This document shows, piece by piece, positions 8,639 through 15,744 of a DNA stretch of 64,000 nucleotides. The translations under genes and the position numbers were made by a program. The stretch is from Roseiarcus sp050012775 (GTDB lineage Bacteria; Pseudomonadota; Alphaproteobacteria; Rhizobiales; Beijerinckiaceae), in NCBI GenBank assembly GCA_050012775.1, contig JBEKGN010000011.1, forward strand, positions 1 to 64,000, written 5' to 3'. How positions within the stretch are numbered: the stretch's first letter is position 1; each line of letters begins with the position of its first letter. Under the pieces are notes generated by a model, which was not told the DNA's origin, ran no database searches, and saw nothing but the letters and a program-made list of their open reading frames with translations.

Positions 8639-9553
8639 ATGGCCGACATTCTCGCCATCGGCGAAGCGCTCGTCGAACTCAACCAGCCGCGGGACGGCGC
8701 GCCCTTCACGCAGGGTTTTGGCGGCGACACTTCGAACGCGATGATCGCGGCGGCGCGCTGCGGCGCGCGCGCGGGCTATTTCACCGCGGTCGGCGCCGAT
8801 CGCTTCGGCGAATCGCTGGCCGCGCTATGGAAGGGCGAGGGCGTCGACGCGAGCGGGATCGTGGTCAACGGCGGCGCGCATACCGGCCTCTATTTCGTCA
8901 CCCACGGCCCCGAGGGCCATTCCTTCTCCTATATGCGCGCGGGATCGGCCGCGAGCCGCCTCACCGAAGCCGACGCGCCGACGCAAGCGATCCGCGCCGC
9001 GCGCATCCTGCATGTCTCGGGGATCAGCCAGGCGATCTCGTCCTCGGCGACGGATCTGGTTTTCGCCGCCATCGACATCGCGCGCCAAGCCAACGTCCTT
9101 GTTTCCTACGACACCAATTTGCGCCTAAAACTCTGGCCGCTGCGGCGCGCGCGGGCGATCACGCATGAAGCGATGCGCGGCGCGGACATCGCGCTGCCGA
9201 GCCTCGACGACGCGACCCATCTCACGGGCGAAAGCGCGCCCGACGCGATCCTCGATTTCTATCTCGGGCTCGGCGCCCGCGTCGTCGCGCTGAAGCTCGG
9301 CAAGGACGGCTCGGCCGTCGCGACCCCCGAGCGCCGCGAGCGCGTCGCGCCGTTCCGCGTCGACGCCGTCGACGCCACCGGGGCCGGGGACGCCTTCGAC
9401 GGCGCGTTTCTCGCCGAATTTTTGGCGCGCGGCGACCCGTTCGCGGCGGCGCGTTTCGCCAATGTCGCGGCGGCGCTGTCGACGCTTGGCTACGGCGCGG
9501 TGGCGCCGCTGCCGCGGCGCGCCGACGTCGTCGCGGCGATGGCCAAAGCGTGA
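8639..9553 (+). CDS. kdgK: PfkB-family sugar kinase, probable 2-keto-3-deoxygluconate kinase
   Basis: Protein of 304 aa. The PfkB signature DATGAGDAFDGAF (about 244-256) carries the anion hole and the catalytic Asp. The N-terminal GEALVE and GGDTSNAMIAAARCG segments and YDTNLRLKLW (about 159-168) are characteristic of KDG kinases. It would phosphorylate 2-keto-3-deoxygluconate to KDPG ahead of Entner-Doudoroff aldolase. No KDPG aldolase gene is nearby. It lies between two LysE exporters: 4 bp after the first, and overlapping the second by 4 bp (GTGA). Confidence 0.82.
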   Translation: MADILAIGEALVELNQPRDGAPFTQGFGGDTSNAMIAAARCGARAGYFTAVGADRFGESLAALWKGEGVDASGIVVNGGAHTGLYFVTHGPEGHSFSYMRAGSAASRLTEADAPTQAIRAARILHVSGISQAISSSATDLVFAAIDIARQANVLVSYDTNLRLKLWPLRRARAITHEAMRGADIALPSLDDATHLTGESAPDAILDFYLGLGARVVALKLGKDGSAVATPERRERVAPFRVDAVDATGAGDAFDGAFLAEFLARGDPFAAARFANVAAALSTLGYGAVAPLPRRADVVAAMAKA

Positions 9554-10218
9554 GCGCCGCCATGCCAACCGCGCTCGCGACCATGTTTCCCTCGCCGGCC
9601 GTCCTCCTCGCCTTCGCCGCCGCCAGCGTGCTGCTCGCGGCGACGCCGGGGCCGGATATGGCGTTGTTTCTGTCGCGCACTCTGGGGGGCGGGCGCCCGC
9701 ACGGCTTCGCGGCGCTCGCCGGCGCGATGACGGGACTTCTCGCCCACACCTGCGCGGCGGCGCTCGGCCTCTCCGCGCTGCTCGCCGCTTCCGCGCGCGC
9801 CTATGACGCGGTCAAACTCGCCGGCGCGCTTTATCTCCTGTATCTCGCTTACGGCGCCTTGCGGCACGGCGCGGCGCTGCGCCTGGAGGGGCAGGGCGGC
9901 TCGCGCGGCGGGCTCCCCGGCAGCTATCTCACGGGCCTGCTGATCAATCTGACCAACCCGAAGATCGTTCTGTTCTTCGTGACCTTCCTGCCGCAGTTCA
10001 TCGACGTCGGCGAAGCCGGAGCGAGCCAAAAGTTCTTCTTCCTCGGCCTCGAATTCATCGCGATCGGCGTGGCCGTCAATTGCGCCATCATCCTGGTCGC
10101 CTCGCGCTTCGTCGCTGCCGCGAAGGCCAATCCGCGCGCGATCCGCTGGTTCGACTACGGCTTCGCCGGCCTGATGGGCGCCTTCGCGGCGCGGCTGGCG
10201 CTGGCAGGGGGGCGATAG
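9550..10218 (+). CDS. LysE-family exporter (second copy)
   Basis: Protein of 222 aa starting at a GTG that overlaps the kdgK stop (GTGA). It shows the LysE/RhtB pattern: ATPGPDMALFLSRTLG (about 31-46), KLAGALYLLYLAYG (about 90-103) and NLTNPKIVLFFVTFLPQFID (about 134-153). It is a paralog of the exporter at 8020 but clearly diverged, so not a recent tandem copy. An alternative start is the ATG at 9562. The overlap implies translational coupling to the sugar kinase. Substrate unknown. Confidence 0.83.
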   Translation: MSAAMPTALATMFPSPAVLLAFAAASVLLAATPGPDMALFLSRTLGGGRPHGFAALAGAMTGLLAHTCAAALGLSALLAASARAYDAVKLAGALYLLYLAYGALRHGAALRLEGQGGSRGGLPGSYLTGLLINLTNPKIVLFFVTFLPQFIDVGEAGASQKFFFLGLEFIAIGVAVNCAIILVASRFVAAAKANPRAIRWFDYGFAGLMGAFAARLALAGGR

Positions 10219-10269
10219 CGGCGCGCTTCGACGATTGCGAACAGGCGCGGCCCCGTCGATTGCGCCGTC

Positions 10270-11148
10270 TCACAATAGCGGGGCGAGATAATCGACGAAG
10301 GCGCGCGCGGCGGGCGAAGCGGCGCGCCCCGCGGGAAAGAGGGCGTGCAATTCGACCGGCTCCATCGTCCAGTCTTCCATGACCTGTGCGAGATCGCCGC
10401 GTTCGAGCTCGGCGCGACACCCCCATAGCGAGGTGAGCGTGATCCCCAGGCCCGCCACCGCCCCGGCGACAGCGCCTTCGTTCGCCGCCGTCGTCAGGCG
10501 CCCCTCGACCCGCACGGACGTGCGGCGGCCGTCCTTCGCAAACGTCCAAGCGCTCGGCCCGCTTCCGCCCGGCCCGACGATCACGGCATGGGCGGCCAGA
10601 TCGCCCGGATTGCGCGGCCGGCCGCGACGCTCGAGATAGGCGGGCGAGGCGGCGAGCAGACGCGGCGCTTGCCCCAGCTTGCGGGCCACGGAGCTGGAGT
10701 CGGGCAAGAGGCCGAGCCGCAGCGCCACGTCGACCCCGTCGGCCACCAAATCCCGCCGCGCGTCGTTGATTCCGAGATCGATCCGCAGGGCGGGATGACG
10801 TTCCGTAAACTTCGGCAGGCGCGGGATGACCTCGCGAACGCCGAAGCTGTGGGAAAGCGCGACCCGCAGCACGCCGCGCAGTTCGCCGGCGCCTCGCGCC
10901 GCGTGATCGGCCTCGTCGAGCGCCCAGAGCAGCGGTTCGACCCGCGCGAGATAGTCGGCGCCGGCTTCGGTCAGCGTCACCGCCCGCGTCGTGCGCACGA
11001 GCAGCGCCGCGCCGACCTCTTTCTCCAGTTGGGCGAGAATTCGCGACGCCGACGGCTGCGACAGGCCGAGCTCGCGGCCGGCCCGCGAGAAGCTGCCGGA
11101 ATGCGCCGTTCGAACAAAGATCCGCAGAGCCAAGAGGCGATCAGTCAT
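10270..11148 (-). CDS. LysR-family transcriptional regulator
   Basis: Protein of 292 aa. The N-terminal winged helix-turn-helix is clear: FVRTAHSGSFSRAGRELGLS (about 11-30), then SQPSASRILAQLEKEVG, with TRAVTLTEAG at the wing. The remainder is a periplasmic-binding-protein-like effector domain of the AaeR/DmlR type. It is divergent from a peroxiredoxin-like gene, separated by 108 bp with palindromes, which implies that it regulates that gene and itself. Confidence 0.9.
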   Translation of the reverse strand: MTDRLLALRIFVRTAHSGSFSRAGRELGLSQPSASRILAQLEKEVGAALLVRTTRAVTLTEAGADYLARVEPLLWALDEADHAARGAGELRGVLRVALSHSFGVREVIPRLPKFTERHPALRIDLGINDARRDLVADGVDVALRLGLLPDSSSVARKLGQAPRLLAASPAYLERRGRPRNPGDLAAHAVIVGPGGSGPSAWTFAKDGRRTSVRVEGRLTTAANEGAVAGAVAGLGITLTSLWGCRAELERGDLAQVMEDWTMEPVELHALFPAGRAASPAARAFVDYLAPLL

Positions 11149-11181
11149 TTGCGTAGCAAATAAGCACTATTCGAGGCGAAT
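11147..11181. promoter_or_regulatory. Candidate LysR operators
   Basis: Two inverted repeats lie between the lysR-type gene and the peroxiredoxin gene: ATTTGC-GTA-GCAAAT (11147-11161), which overlaps the regulator's start codon, and ATTCG-AGG-CGAAT (11169-11181), which contains a T-N11-A pattern. A further half-site GCAAAT is at 11198-11203. The layout fits LysR autorepression plus activation of the divergent gene. Confidence 0.5.
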
Positions 11182-11256
11182 GGCTACCGTCGCCTCGGCA
11201 AATGAACCAGCTATCTGCTTGCGCATTCGCGCTCAACAGAGATTTCGGAGATTCTC

Positions 11257-11922
11257 ATGTCGCTTCAGGACAAGCTCGACGCCTTCAAGGCGGATTTCGA
11301 AGGCAACAAGGCGCCGCCCGAAGTGGTCGCGATCATCCACAAGGCCACCGACGATCTCATCGCCACGGGGCAGGCCGACAGGGCTCTGAAGGCGGGGGCG
11401 CGCGCGCCGGAATTCGCGTTGCCCGACGCCCATGGAAATTTGGTCCGCTCCGCCGATCTTCTCGCGCATGGCGCGTTAGCGCTGACATTTTACCGTGGCG
11501 TCTGGTGCCCCTATTGCAACCTCGATCTCCAGGCGATCCAAGACGCGGCGGGCGAAATCCGGGCGCTCGGCGCTTCCCTGGTCGCGATTTCGCCGCAGAC
11601 CGCGCCGAACCGCCGCAAGTCGGAGCGCGAAAACGAGCTGAGCTTCCCGATCCTCAGCGATCACGGCAATGTCTTGGCGAACGAATTCGGGTTGCGTTAC
11701 CGCCTTCCCGACGAATTGATCGCGCTCTACAAGGGTTTCGGCAACGACCTGGCGCTCGGCAATGGCGAAGACAGCTGGACGCTGCCGATGCCCGCGCGTT
11801 ACGTCATCGCGCGCGACGGCGTGATCGCCTACGCCGAAGTCAACGCCGACTATACCCAGCGCCCCGATCCCAGCGAATTGCTGCCGGTTCTTCGCCGCCT
11901 GCGGAGCGACGCCGCGAAGTGA
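11257..11922 (+). CDS. Peroxiredoxin-like (AhpC/TSA) protein
   Basis: Protein of 221 aa. The thioredoxin-fold AhpC/TSA domain spans about 50-200, with the redox site in FYRGVWCPYCN (about 81-91), a CxxC pair at the peroxidatic position. The N-terminal 45 aa are helical and charged. It likely reduces peroxides or acts as a thiol oxidoreductase in the cytoplasm. GGAG precedes the ATG. Its position opposite a LysR regulator resembles OxyR-type peroxide-responsive pairs, although the regulator is not recognisably OxyR. Confidence 0.87.
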   Translation: MSLQDKLDAFKADFEGNKAPPEVVAIIHKATDDLIATGQADRALKAGARAPEFALPDAHGNLVRSADLLAHGALALTFYRGVWCPYCNLDLQAIQDAAGEIRALGASLVAISPQTAPNRRKSERENELSFPILSDHGNVLANEFGLRYRLPDELIALYKGFGNDLALGNGEDSWTLPMPARYVIARDGVIAYAEVNADYTQRPDPSELLPVLRRLRSDAAK

Positions 11923-12018
11923 ACGGCTCATAGTTTCAACAGCTCGGAGCGGCGCATTGGATCGCCGCTCCGAGCCGCTGCGAAAATATCCCCGATCGCG
12001 ACGCTACAGGTGAATGCG

Positions 12019-12726
12019 ATGATCCGTTTCTATTTCCACCCGACGCCCAATCCCGCCAAGGTCGCGTTGTTCCTGGAGGAGACCGGCCTCCCTTACGAAG
12101 TCGCGCCGGTCGACACCAGCAAAGCCGAGCAGCACGCGCCGGCCTTTCGCGCCGTCAATCCGAACGGCAAGGTTCCCGCGATCGTCGACACCGAAGGGCC
12201 CGGCGGCGTCGCGGCCCGCGTGTTCGATTCGAGCGCCATCCTTCTCTACCTCGGCGACAAGACCGGGCGCTTCATCGGCTCCCCCGCCGATCGGCCGGAG
12301 CTGCTGTCCTGGCTCTTCTTCATCGCGACGGGGATCGGCCCCTTCTCGGGTCAGGCCGTACATTTCCAGCATGCCGCTCCCGAAAAGCTCCCCTATGCCG
12401 TGAACCGCTACCGGCGCGAGGTCGAACGGCATTATCGCGTCTTGGACGAGCATCTCGCGGGGCGCGACTACATTGTCGGAAGCGGCTATTCGATCGTCGA
12501 CATGTCCGCCTGGGGCTGGCTGGATCGGGCTCCCAGAGTGCTGCCCGGCGCCGCCGACCCGCTTGCCGCCTTCCCGAACCTCGAGCGCTGGTTTCAAACC
12601 GTCGATGCGCGACCCGCTGTGGCGCGCGCGCGCGCCGTCGGCAAGGGTCACGCGTTCAAGAAGGAGATGGATGAAGAGACGCGGCGCGCGCTCTTCCCAT
12701 CGAACTATCCGGCCATGGCGAAGTGA
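12019..12726 (+). CDS. Glutathione S-transferase family protein (copy 1)
   Basis: Protein of 235 aa from ATG 12019 (AGG 8 bp upstream); a GTG at 12010 would add 3 residues. The N-terminal thioredoxin-like domain has NPNGKVPAI and the glutathione-binding FDSSAILLYLGDKTG (about 72-86). The C-terminal helical domain has YSIVDMSAWGWLDR, the N-capping region. The layout is that of the YfcG/YghU (nu-class) disulfide-bond oxidoreductases. It may protect against peroxides or electrophiles. A paralog follows 64 bp later and a peroxiredoxin gene precedes it, so this looks like a redox-defence cluster. Confidence 0.87.
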   Translation: MIRFYFHPTPNPAKVALFLEETGLPYEVAPVDTSKAEQHAPAFRAVNPNGKVPAIVDTEGPGGVAARVFDSSAILLYLGDKTGRFIGSPADRPELLSWLFFIATGIGPFSGQAVHFQHAAPEKLPYAVNRYRREVERHYRVLDEHLAGRDYIVGSGYSIVDMSAWGWLDRAPRVLPGAADPLAAFPNLERWFQTVDARPAVARARAVGKGHAFKKEMDEETRRALFPSNYPAMAK

Positions 12727-12790
12727 GCCGCCAGCGCCCAGCTTTCGCATCGCTCGACAGCCACCAGGCCCAAAGGGAGCCAGCCCACAA

Positions 12791-13495
12791 ATGATCGACC
12801 TTTATTATTGGCCCACGCCGAATGGCCACAAGATCACGCTCTTCCTCGAGGAGGCGGGTCTCGACTACCGCATTCATCCCATCGACATCAGCGCCGGCGA
12901 TCAGTTCAAACCGGAGTTTCTCGCCTTTTCGCCCAACAACAGAATGCCGGCGATCATCGACAGCGAGCCGGCGGACGGCGGCGAGCCGATCCCGGTGTTC
13001 GAGTCGGGCGCGATCCTGCTGTATCTGGCCGAGAAGACCGGTCTGTTTCTGCCGGCGGACGTCCGCGGCCGCAAGACCGTGATGGAATGGCTGTTCTGGC
13101 AGGTGGGCGGCCTCGGTCCGATGGCGGGGCAAAACCATCATTTCGGCCTCTATGCGCCGGAAAAGATCCCTTACGCGATCGAGCGATACGTCAAGGAGAC
13201 GAATCGGCTCTACGGCGTGCTCGACCGCCGGTTGGCGGGCCGCGCGTTCCTGGCCGGCGAGCGTTACACGATCGCCGACATGGCCGCCTATCCCTGGATC
13301 GTTCCCTGGAAGCGCCAGCAGCAGAACCTCGACGATTTCCCCAATTTGCGCCGCTGGTTCAACGCCATTCAGGAGCGGCCAGGCACGGCGCGCGCTTACG
13401 CCAAAGGCGAGCCCTACGCGAGCCGGCCGACCGTCACGGAAGAAGGCAAGAAGATTCTGTTCGGACAAACCGCCGCGAGCGCCAACCGGCCGTGA
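12791..13495 (+). CDS. Glutathione S-transferase family protein (copy 2)
   Basis: Protein of 234 aa from ATG 12791; the open frame runs further upstream but only through the end of copy 1 in another frame. GGGAG lies 11 bp upstream. Conserved elements are WPTPNGHKITLFLEEAGLDY (about 6-25), FESGAILLYLAEKTG (about 72-86) and YTIADMAAYPW (about 158-168), as in nu-class YghU/YfcG proteins. Same fold and length as the preceding gene, with moderate identity, so an old tandem duplication. Probably cotranscribed with copy 1. Confidence 0.88.
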   Translation: MIDLYYWPTPNGHKITLFLEEAGLDYRIHPIDISAGDQFKPEFLAFSPNNRMPAIIDSEPADGGEPIPVFESGAILLYLAEKTGLFLPADVRGRKTVMEWLFWQVGGLGPMAGQNHHFGLYAPEKIPYAIERYVKETNRLYGVLDRRLAGRAFLAGERYTIADMAAYPWIVPWKRQQQNLDDFPNLRRWFNAIQERPGTARAYAKGEPYASRPTVTEEGKKILFGQTAASANRP

Positions 13496-13506
13496 CGAAT
13501 GCGCGA

Positions 13507-14841
13507 TTAGGCCCGCGCCTCGCCGATCGCCGCCTCCACCGCGTCGCCCAATCTTTCGACGATCGTATCGATCTCACCCGCCTCGACGATGAACGGCGGG
13601 GCGATCAGCACATGGTCGCCGGCGCGGCCGTCGATCGTTCCGCCCATGGGATAGACCATCAGGCCTCGCGCCATCGCCTCGCGCTTGACGCGCGCGTGGA
13701 GCTTCAATGCGGGATCGAAGGGCGCTTTGCTGGCGCGGTCGGCGACGAGTTCGACGCCCTGGAAGAGGCCGCGCCCCCTGACGTCGCCGACCCCGGCGCA
13801 ATTGGCGAAGCGCTCTTCGAGGCGCCGGCGCAGCCGCTCGCCCATCGCGACGACATTGTCGAGCAAATGGTCGCGCCGGATGACCTGCTGCACCGCGAGG
13901 GCCGCCGCCGCGGCCATGGGATGGCCCATATAGGTGTGGCCGTGCTGGAAGAAGCCCGAGCCGCTGGCGAACGCCTCGAATATGGCCCGGCTCAACAGCA
14001 CCGCGCCGATCGGCTGATAGCCGCCGCCCAGGCCTTTGGCGATCGTCATCAGATCCGGGGACACGCCCTCCTGCGCGCAGGCGTGCAGCGTGCCGGTGCG
14101 GCCCATGCCGCACATCACTTCGTCGAGGATCAGCAGCACGCCGTAGCGATCGCAGATCGCGCGTATGCGCTTGAAGCAGTCGGCGACCGGCGGCACGGCG
14201 CCGAGCGTCGCGCCGACCACCGTTTCGGCGACGAAGGCCATCACGGTTTCCGGCCCGAGTTCGAGGATCTTGTCCTCCAGCGCCTGCGCCGCGCGCGCCG
14301 CGTAAGCCTCGTCGCTCTCGCCCGCCTGTCGATAGCGATAGGCGTAGCAGGGATCGATATGATGGGCTTCGATCAGCAGCGGGCGGAACGGCTCGCGCCG
14401 CCAGGCGTTGCCGCCGGCGGCCAGCGCCCCGAGCGTATTGCCGTGGTAGCTCTGCTTGCGCGCGACGACGCGCCGGCGCTGCGGCTGGCCTTTCTCGACG
14501 AAATATTGCCGCGCCATCTTCAGCGCGGCTTCGACCGCCTCCGAGCCGCCGCTGACGAGATAGACGCGTTCCAGTCCGCTGGGCGCATCCTCGATCAGGA
14601 GATCGGCGAGGCGCTCGGCGGGCTCCGAAGTGAAGAAGCCGGTGTGGGCGTAGGCGAGCGCGTCGAGCTGCGCGTGCAGGGCGGCGAGGACGTCCGCGTG
14701 CCCATGCCCCAGGCACGACACCGCGGCGCCGCCGCTGGCGTCGATATAGCGTCGCCCGTCGCGGTCGAAAATCTCGATTCCCTTGCCGCCGACGGCCATA
14801 GGCGGGACGCCGTTGGCGGCGCGGTGGAGCACATGGGTCAT
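13507..14841 (-). CDS. Class III PLP-dependent aminotransferase
   Basis: Protein of 444 aa, normal for omega-amino-acid transaminases. Features: SGGSEAVEAALKMARQYF (about 97-114) for the cofactor phosphate, QSYHGNTLGALAAGGN (about 129-144), LLILDEVMCGMGRTG (about 235-249) with the Asp that contacts the pyridine N, and MTIAKGLGGGYQPIGA (about 265-280) with the Schiff-base Lys. It transfers an omega- or alpha-amino group to pyruvate or a similar acceptor; the substrate is not determined. It sits 42 bp downstream of zapA on the same strand and may be read through from it. The position where 6S RNA often follows zapA is occupied by this gene. Confidence 0.88.
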   Translation of the reverse strand: MTHVLHRAANGVPPMAVGGKGIEIFDRDGRRYIDASGGAAVSCLGHGHADVLAALHAQLDALAYAHTGFFTSEPAERLADLLIEDAPSGLERVYLVSGGSEAVEAALKMARQYFVEKGQPQRRRVVARKQSYHGNTLGALAAGGNAWRREPFRPLLIEAHHIDPCYAYRYRQAGESDEAYAARAAQALEDKILELGPETVMAFVAETVVGATLGAVPPVADCFKRIRAICDRYGVLLILDEVMCGMGRTGTLHACAQEGVSPDLMTIAKGLGGGYQPIGAVLLSRAIFEAFASGSGFFQHGHTYMGHPMAAAAALAVQQVIRRDHLLDNVVAMGERLRRRLEERFANCAGVGDVRGRGLFQGVELVADRASKAPFDPALKLHARVKREAMARGLMVYPMGGTIDGRAGDHVLIAPPFIVEAGEIDTIVERLGDAVEAAIGEARA

Positions 14842-14883
14842 CTCATGGGCCTTGTTTCGCCGGATCGGGAGAGGGGGAGGGCG

Positions 14884-15252
14884 TTACGTCCTCGCCGACC
14901 CGCTCAACGCCGCCGCCAGCTTTTCGATGCGCTGGCTCAGCTCGCCGAACGCCTGCGCGGCCGCGACGGCCTGGATTTCGGAATCGTGGCGCGCCGCGCG
15001 TTCGCGATCCGCGATGCGTTCAGCCTCGGCTTCGAGCGCCGCGATTTTCTCGCGCGCCTCGGCGCATTCGTCGGCGATGGAAAGGGCCGCCATGACGATG
15101 AGTCTTTGATCGCCGATTTCGCCGAACGCCTTGTGCATCGCCTCGAATTTGGCGTCGACTTCGCGGGCGAGCGATTCGAGATGCGGTTCCTCGCCCTCGT
15201 TGCAGGCTAGGCGATAGGAGCGTCCGCCAATCGATACGTTCACTTGCGCCAT
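14884..15252 (-). CDS. zapA: Cell division protein ZapA
   Basis: Protein of 122 aa. The N terminus MAQVNVSIGGRSYRLACNEG is the ZapA head domain, followed by the conserved LIVMAALSIADE segment (about 51-62) and a long coiled coil. ZapA binds FtsZ in the cytoplasm and bundles its filaments at midcell. It lies 48 bp after the DUF4164 gene on the same strand; this pair divergent from transketolase is a common Hyphomicrobiales arrangement. Confidence 0.93.
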   Translation of the reverse strand: MAQVNVSIGGRSYRLACNEGEEPHLESLAREVDAKFEAMHKAFGEIGDQRLIVMAALSIADECAEAREKIAALEAEAERIADRERAARHDSEIQAVAAAQAFGELSQRIEKLAAALSGSART

Positions 15253-15300
15253 CGGCTGCTCGCCTCGTTTGGACTGCCGCCCGCGCGATCGGCGCCGGGC

Positions 15301-15591
15301 TCAATTGACGCCGATCTCGATCGCGCGTTCGATGAGTCTGTCGAGCGCCGCGCTCGCCTGCGCCAGCCTTTTCCCCGCTTCGGCGTTCGCCGCTTCGAGC
15401 GCGCGGCCTCGCGCGAGCGCGCCGTCGAGCTCAACCGCGAGCCGGGCGCGGTCGTCCTGCATCAGCGCGAATTCCTCGTCGGCGTCGCCCCGCTTGGCCT
15501 CGAGCCGCGCGCGCCGTTCGACCGCCGCCTCCAGGAGATCGATCGCCGCCCGCATGCGTCTCAGGGACGGCTCGAAGGGACCGAGGGCCAT
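15301..15591 (-). CDS. DUF4164 coiled-coil protein
   Basis: Protein of 96 aa from ATG 15591, which has GGAG 5 bp upstream; an in-frame upstream start at 15615 would add 8 residues. It is nearly all coiled coil (Arg/Glu/Ala heptads across about 10-90), with no membrane segment or catalytic motif. DUF4164 genes stand next to zapA in many alphaproteobacteria, which suggests an accessory role in division, but no function is established. Confidence 0.8.
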   Translation of the reverse strand: MALGPFEPSLRRMRAAIDLLEAAVERRARLEAKRGDADEEFALMQDDRARLAVELDGALARGRALEAANAEAGKRLAQASAALDRLIERAIEIGVN

Positions 15592-15661
15592 TTCACTCCA
15601 TCCTTTACGACACATTGTTTACGCGATGCTTGAAGCAGCCGTCAACGCGCGGCCGGCGCAA

Positions 15662-15691
15662 TTGACAGGAGAATGCGCTGGCGCCTATCAA
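15662..15691 (+). promoter_or_regulatory. Candidate sigma-70 promoter of tkt
   Basis: A perfect -35 TTGACA (15662-15667), an 18-bp spacer and a -10-like TATCAA (15686-15691) lie 53 bp before the transketolase ATG. This is the best housekeeping promoter match I see in the window; the start site would be near 15698. Confidence 0.55.
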
Positions 15692-15744
15692 CTGCGCCCC
15701 AATCGAGCCAAGCCGCTGCGGCGGCGCGACGCAACGGAGAGCGC

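Noticed and set aside
14842..14883. 6S RNA downstream of zapA
   Set aside because: 6S RNA often lies here in alphaproteobacteria, but only 42 bp separate zapA from the aminotransferase gene, too short for ssrS.
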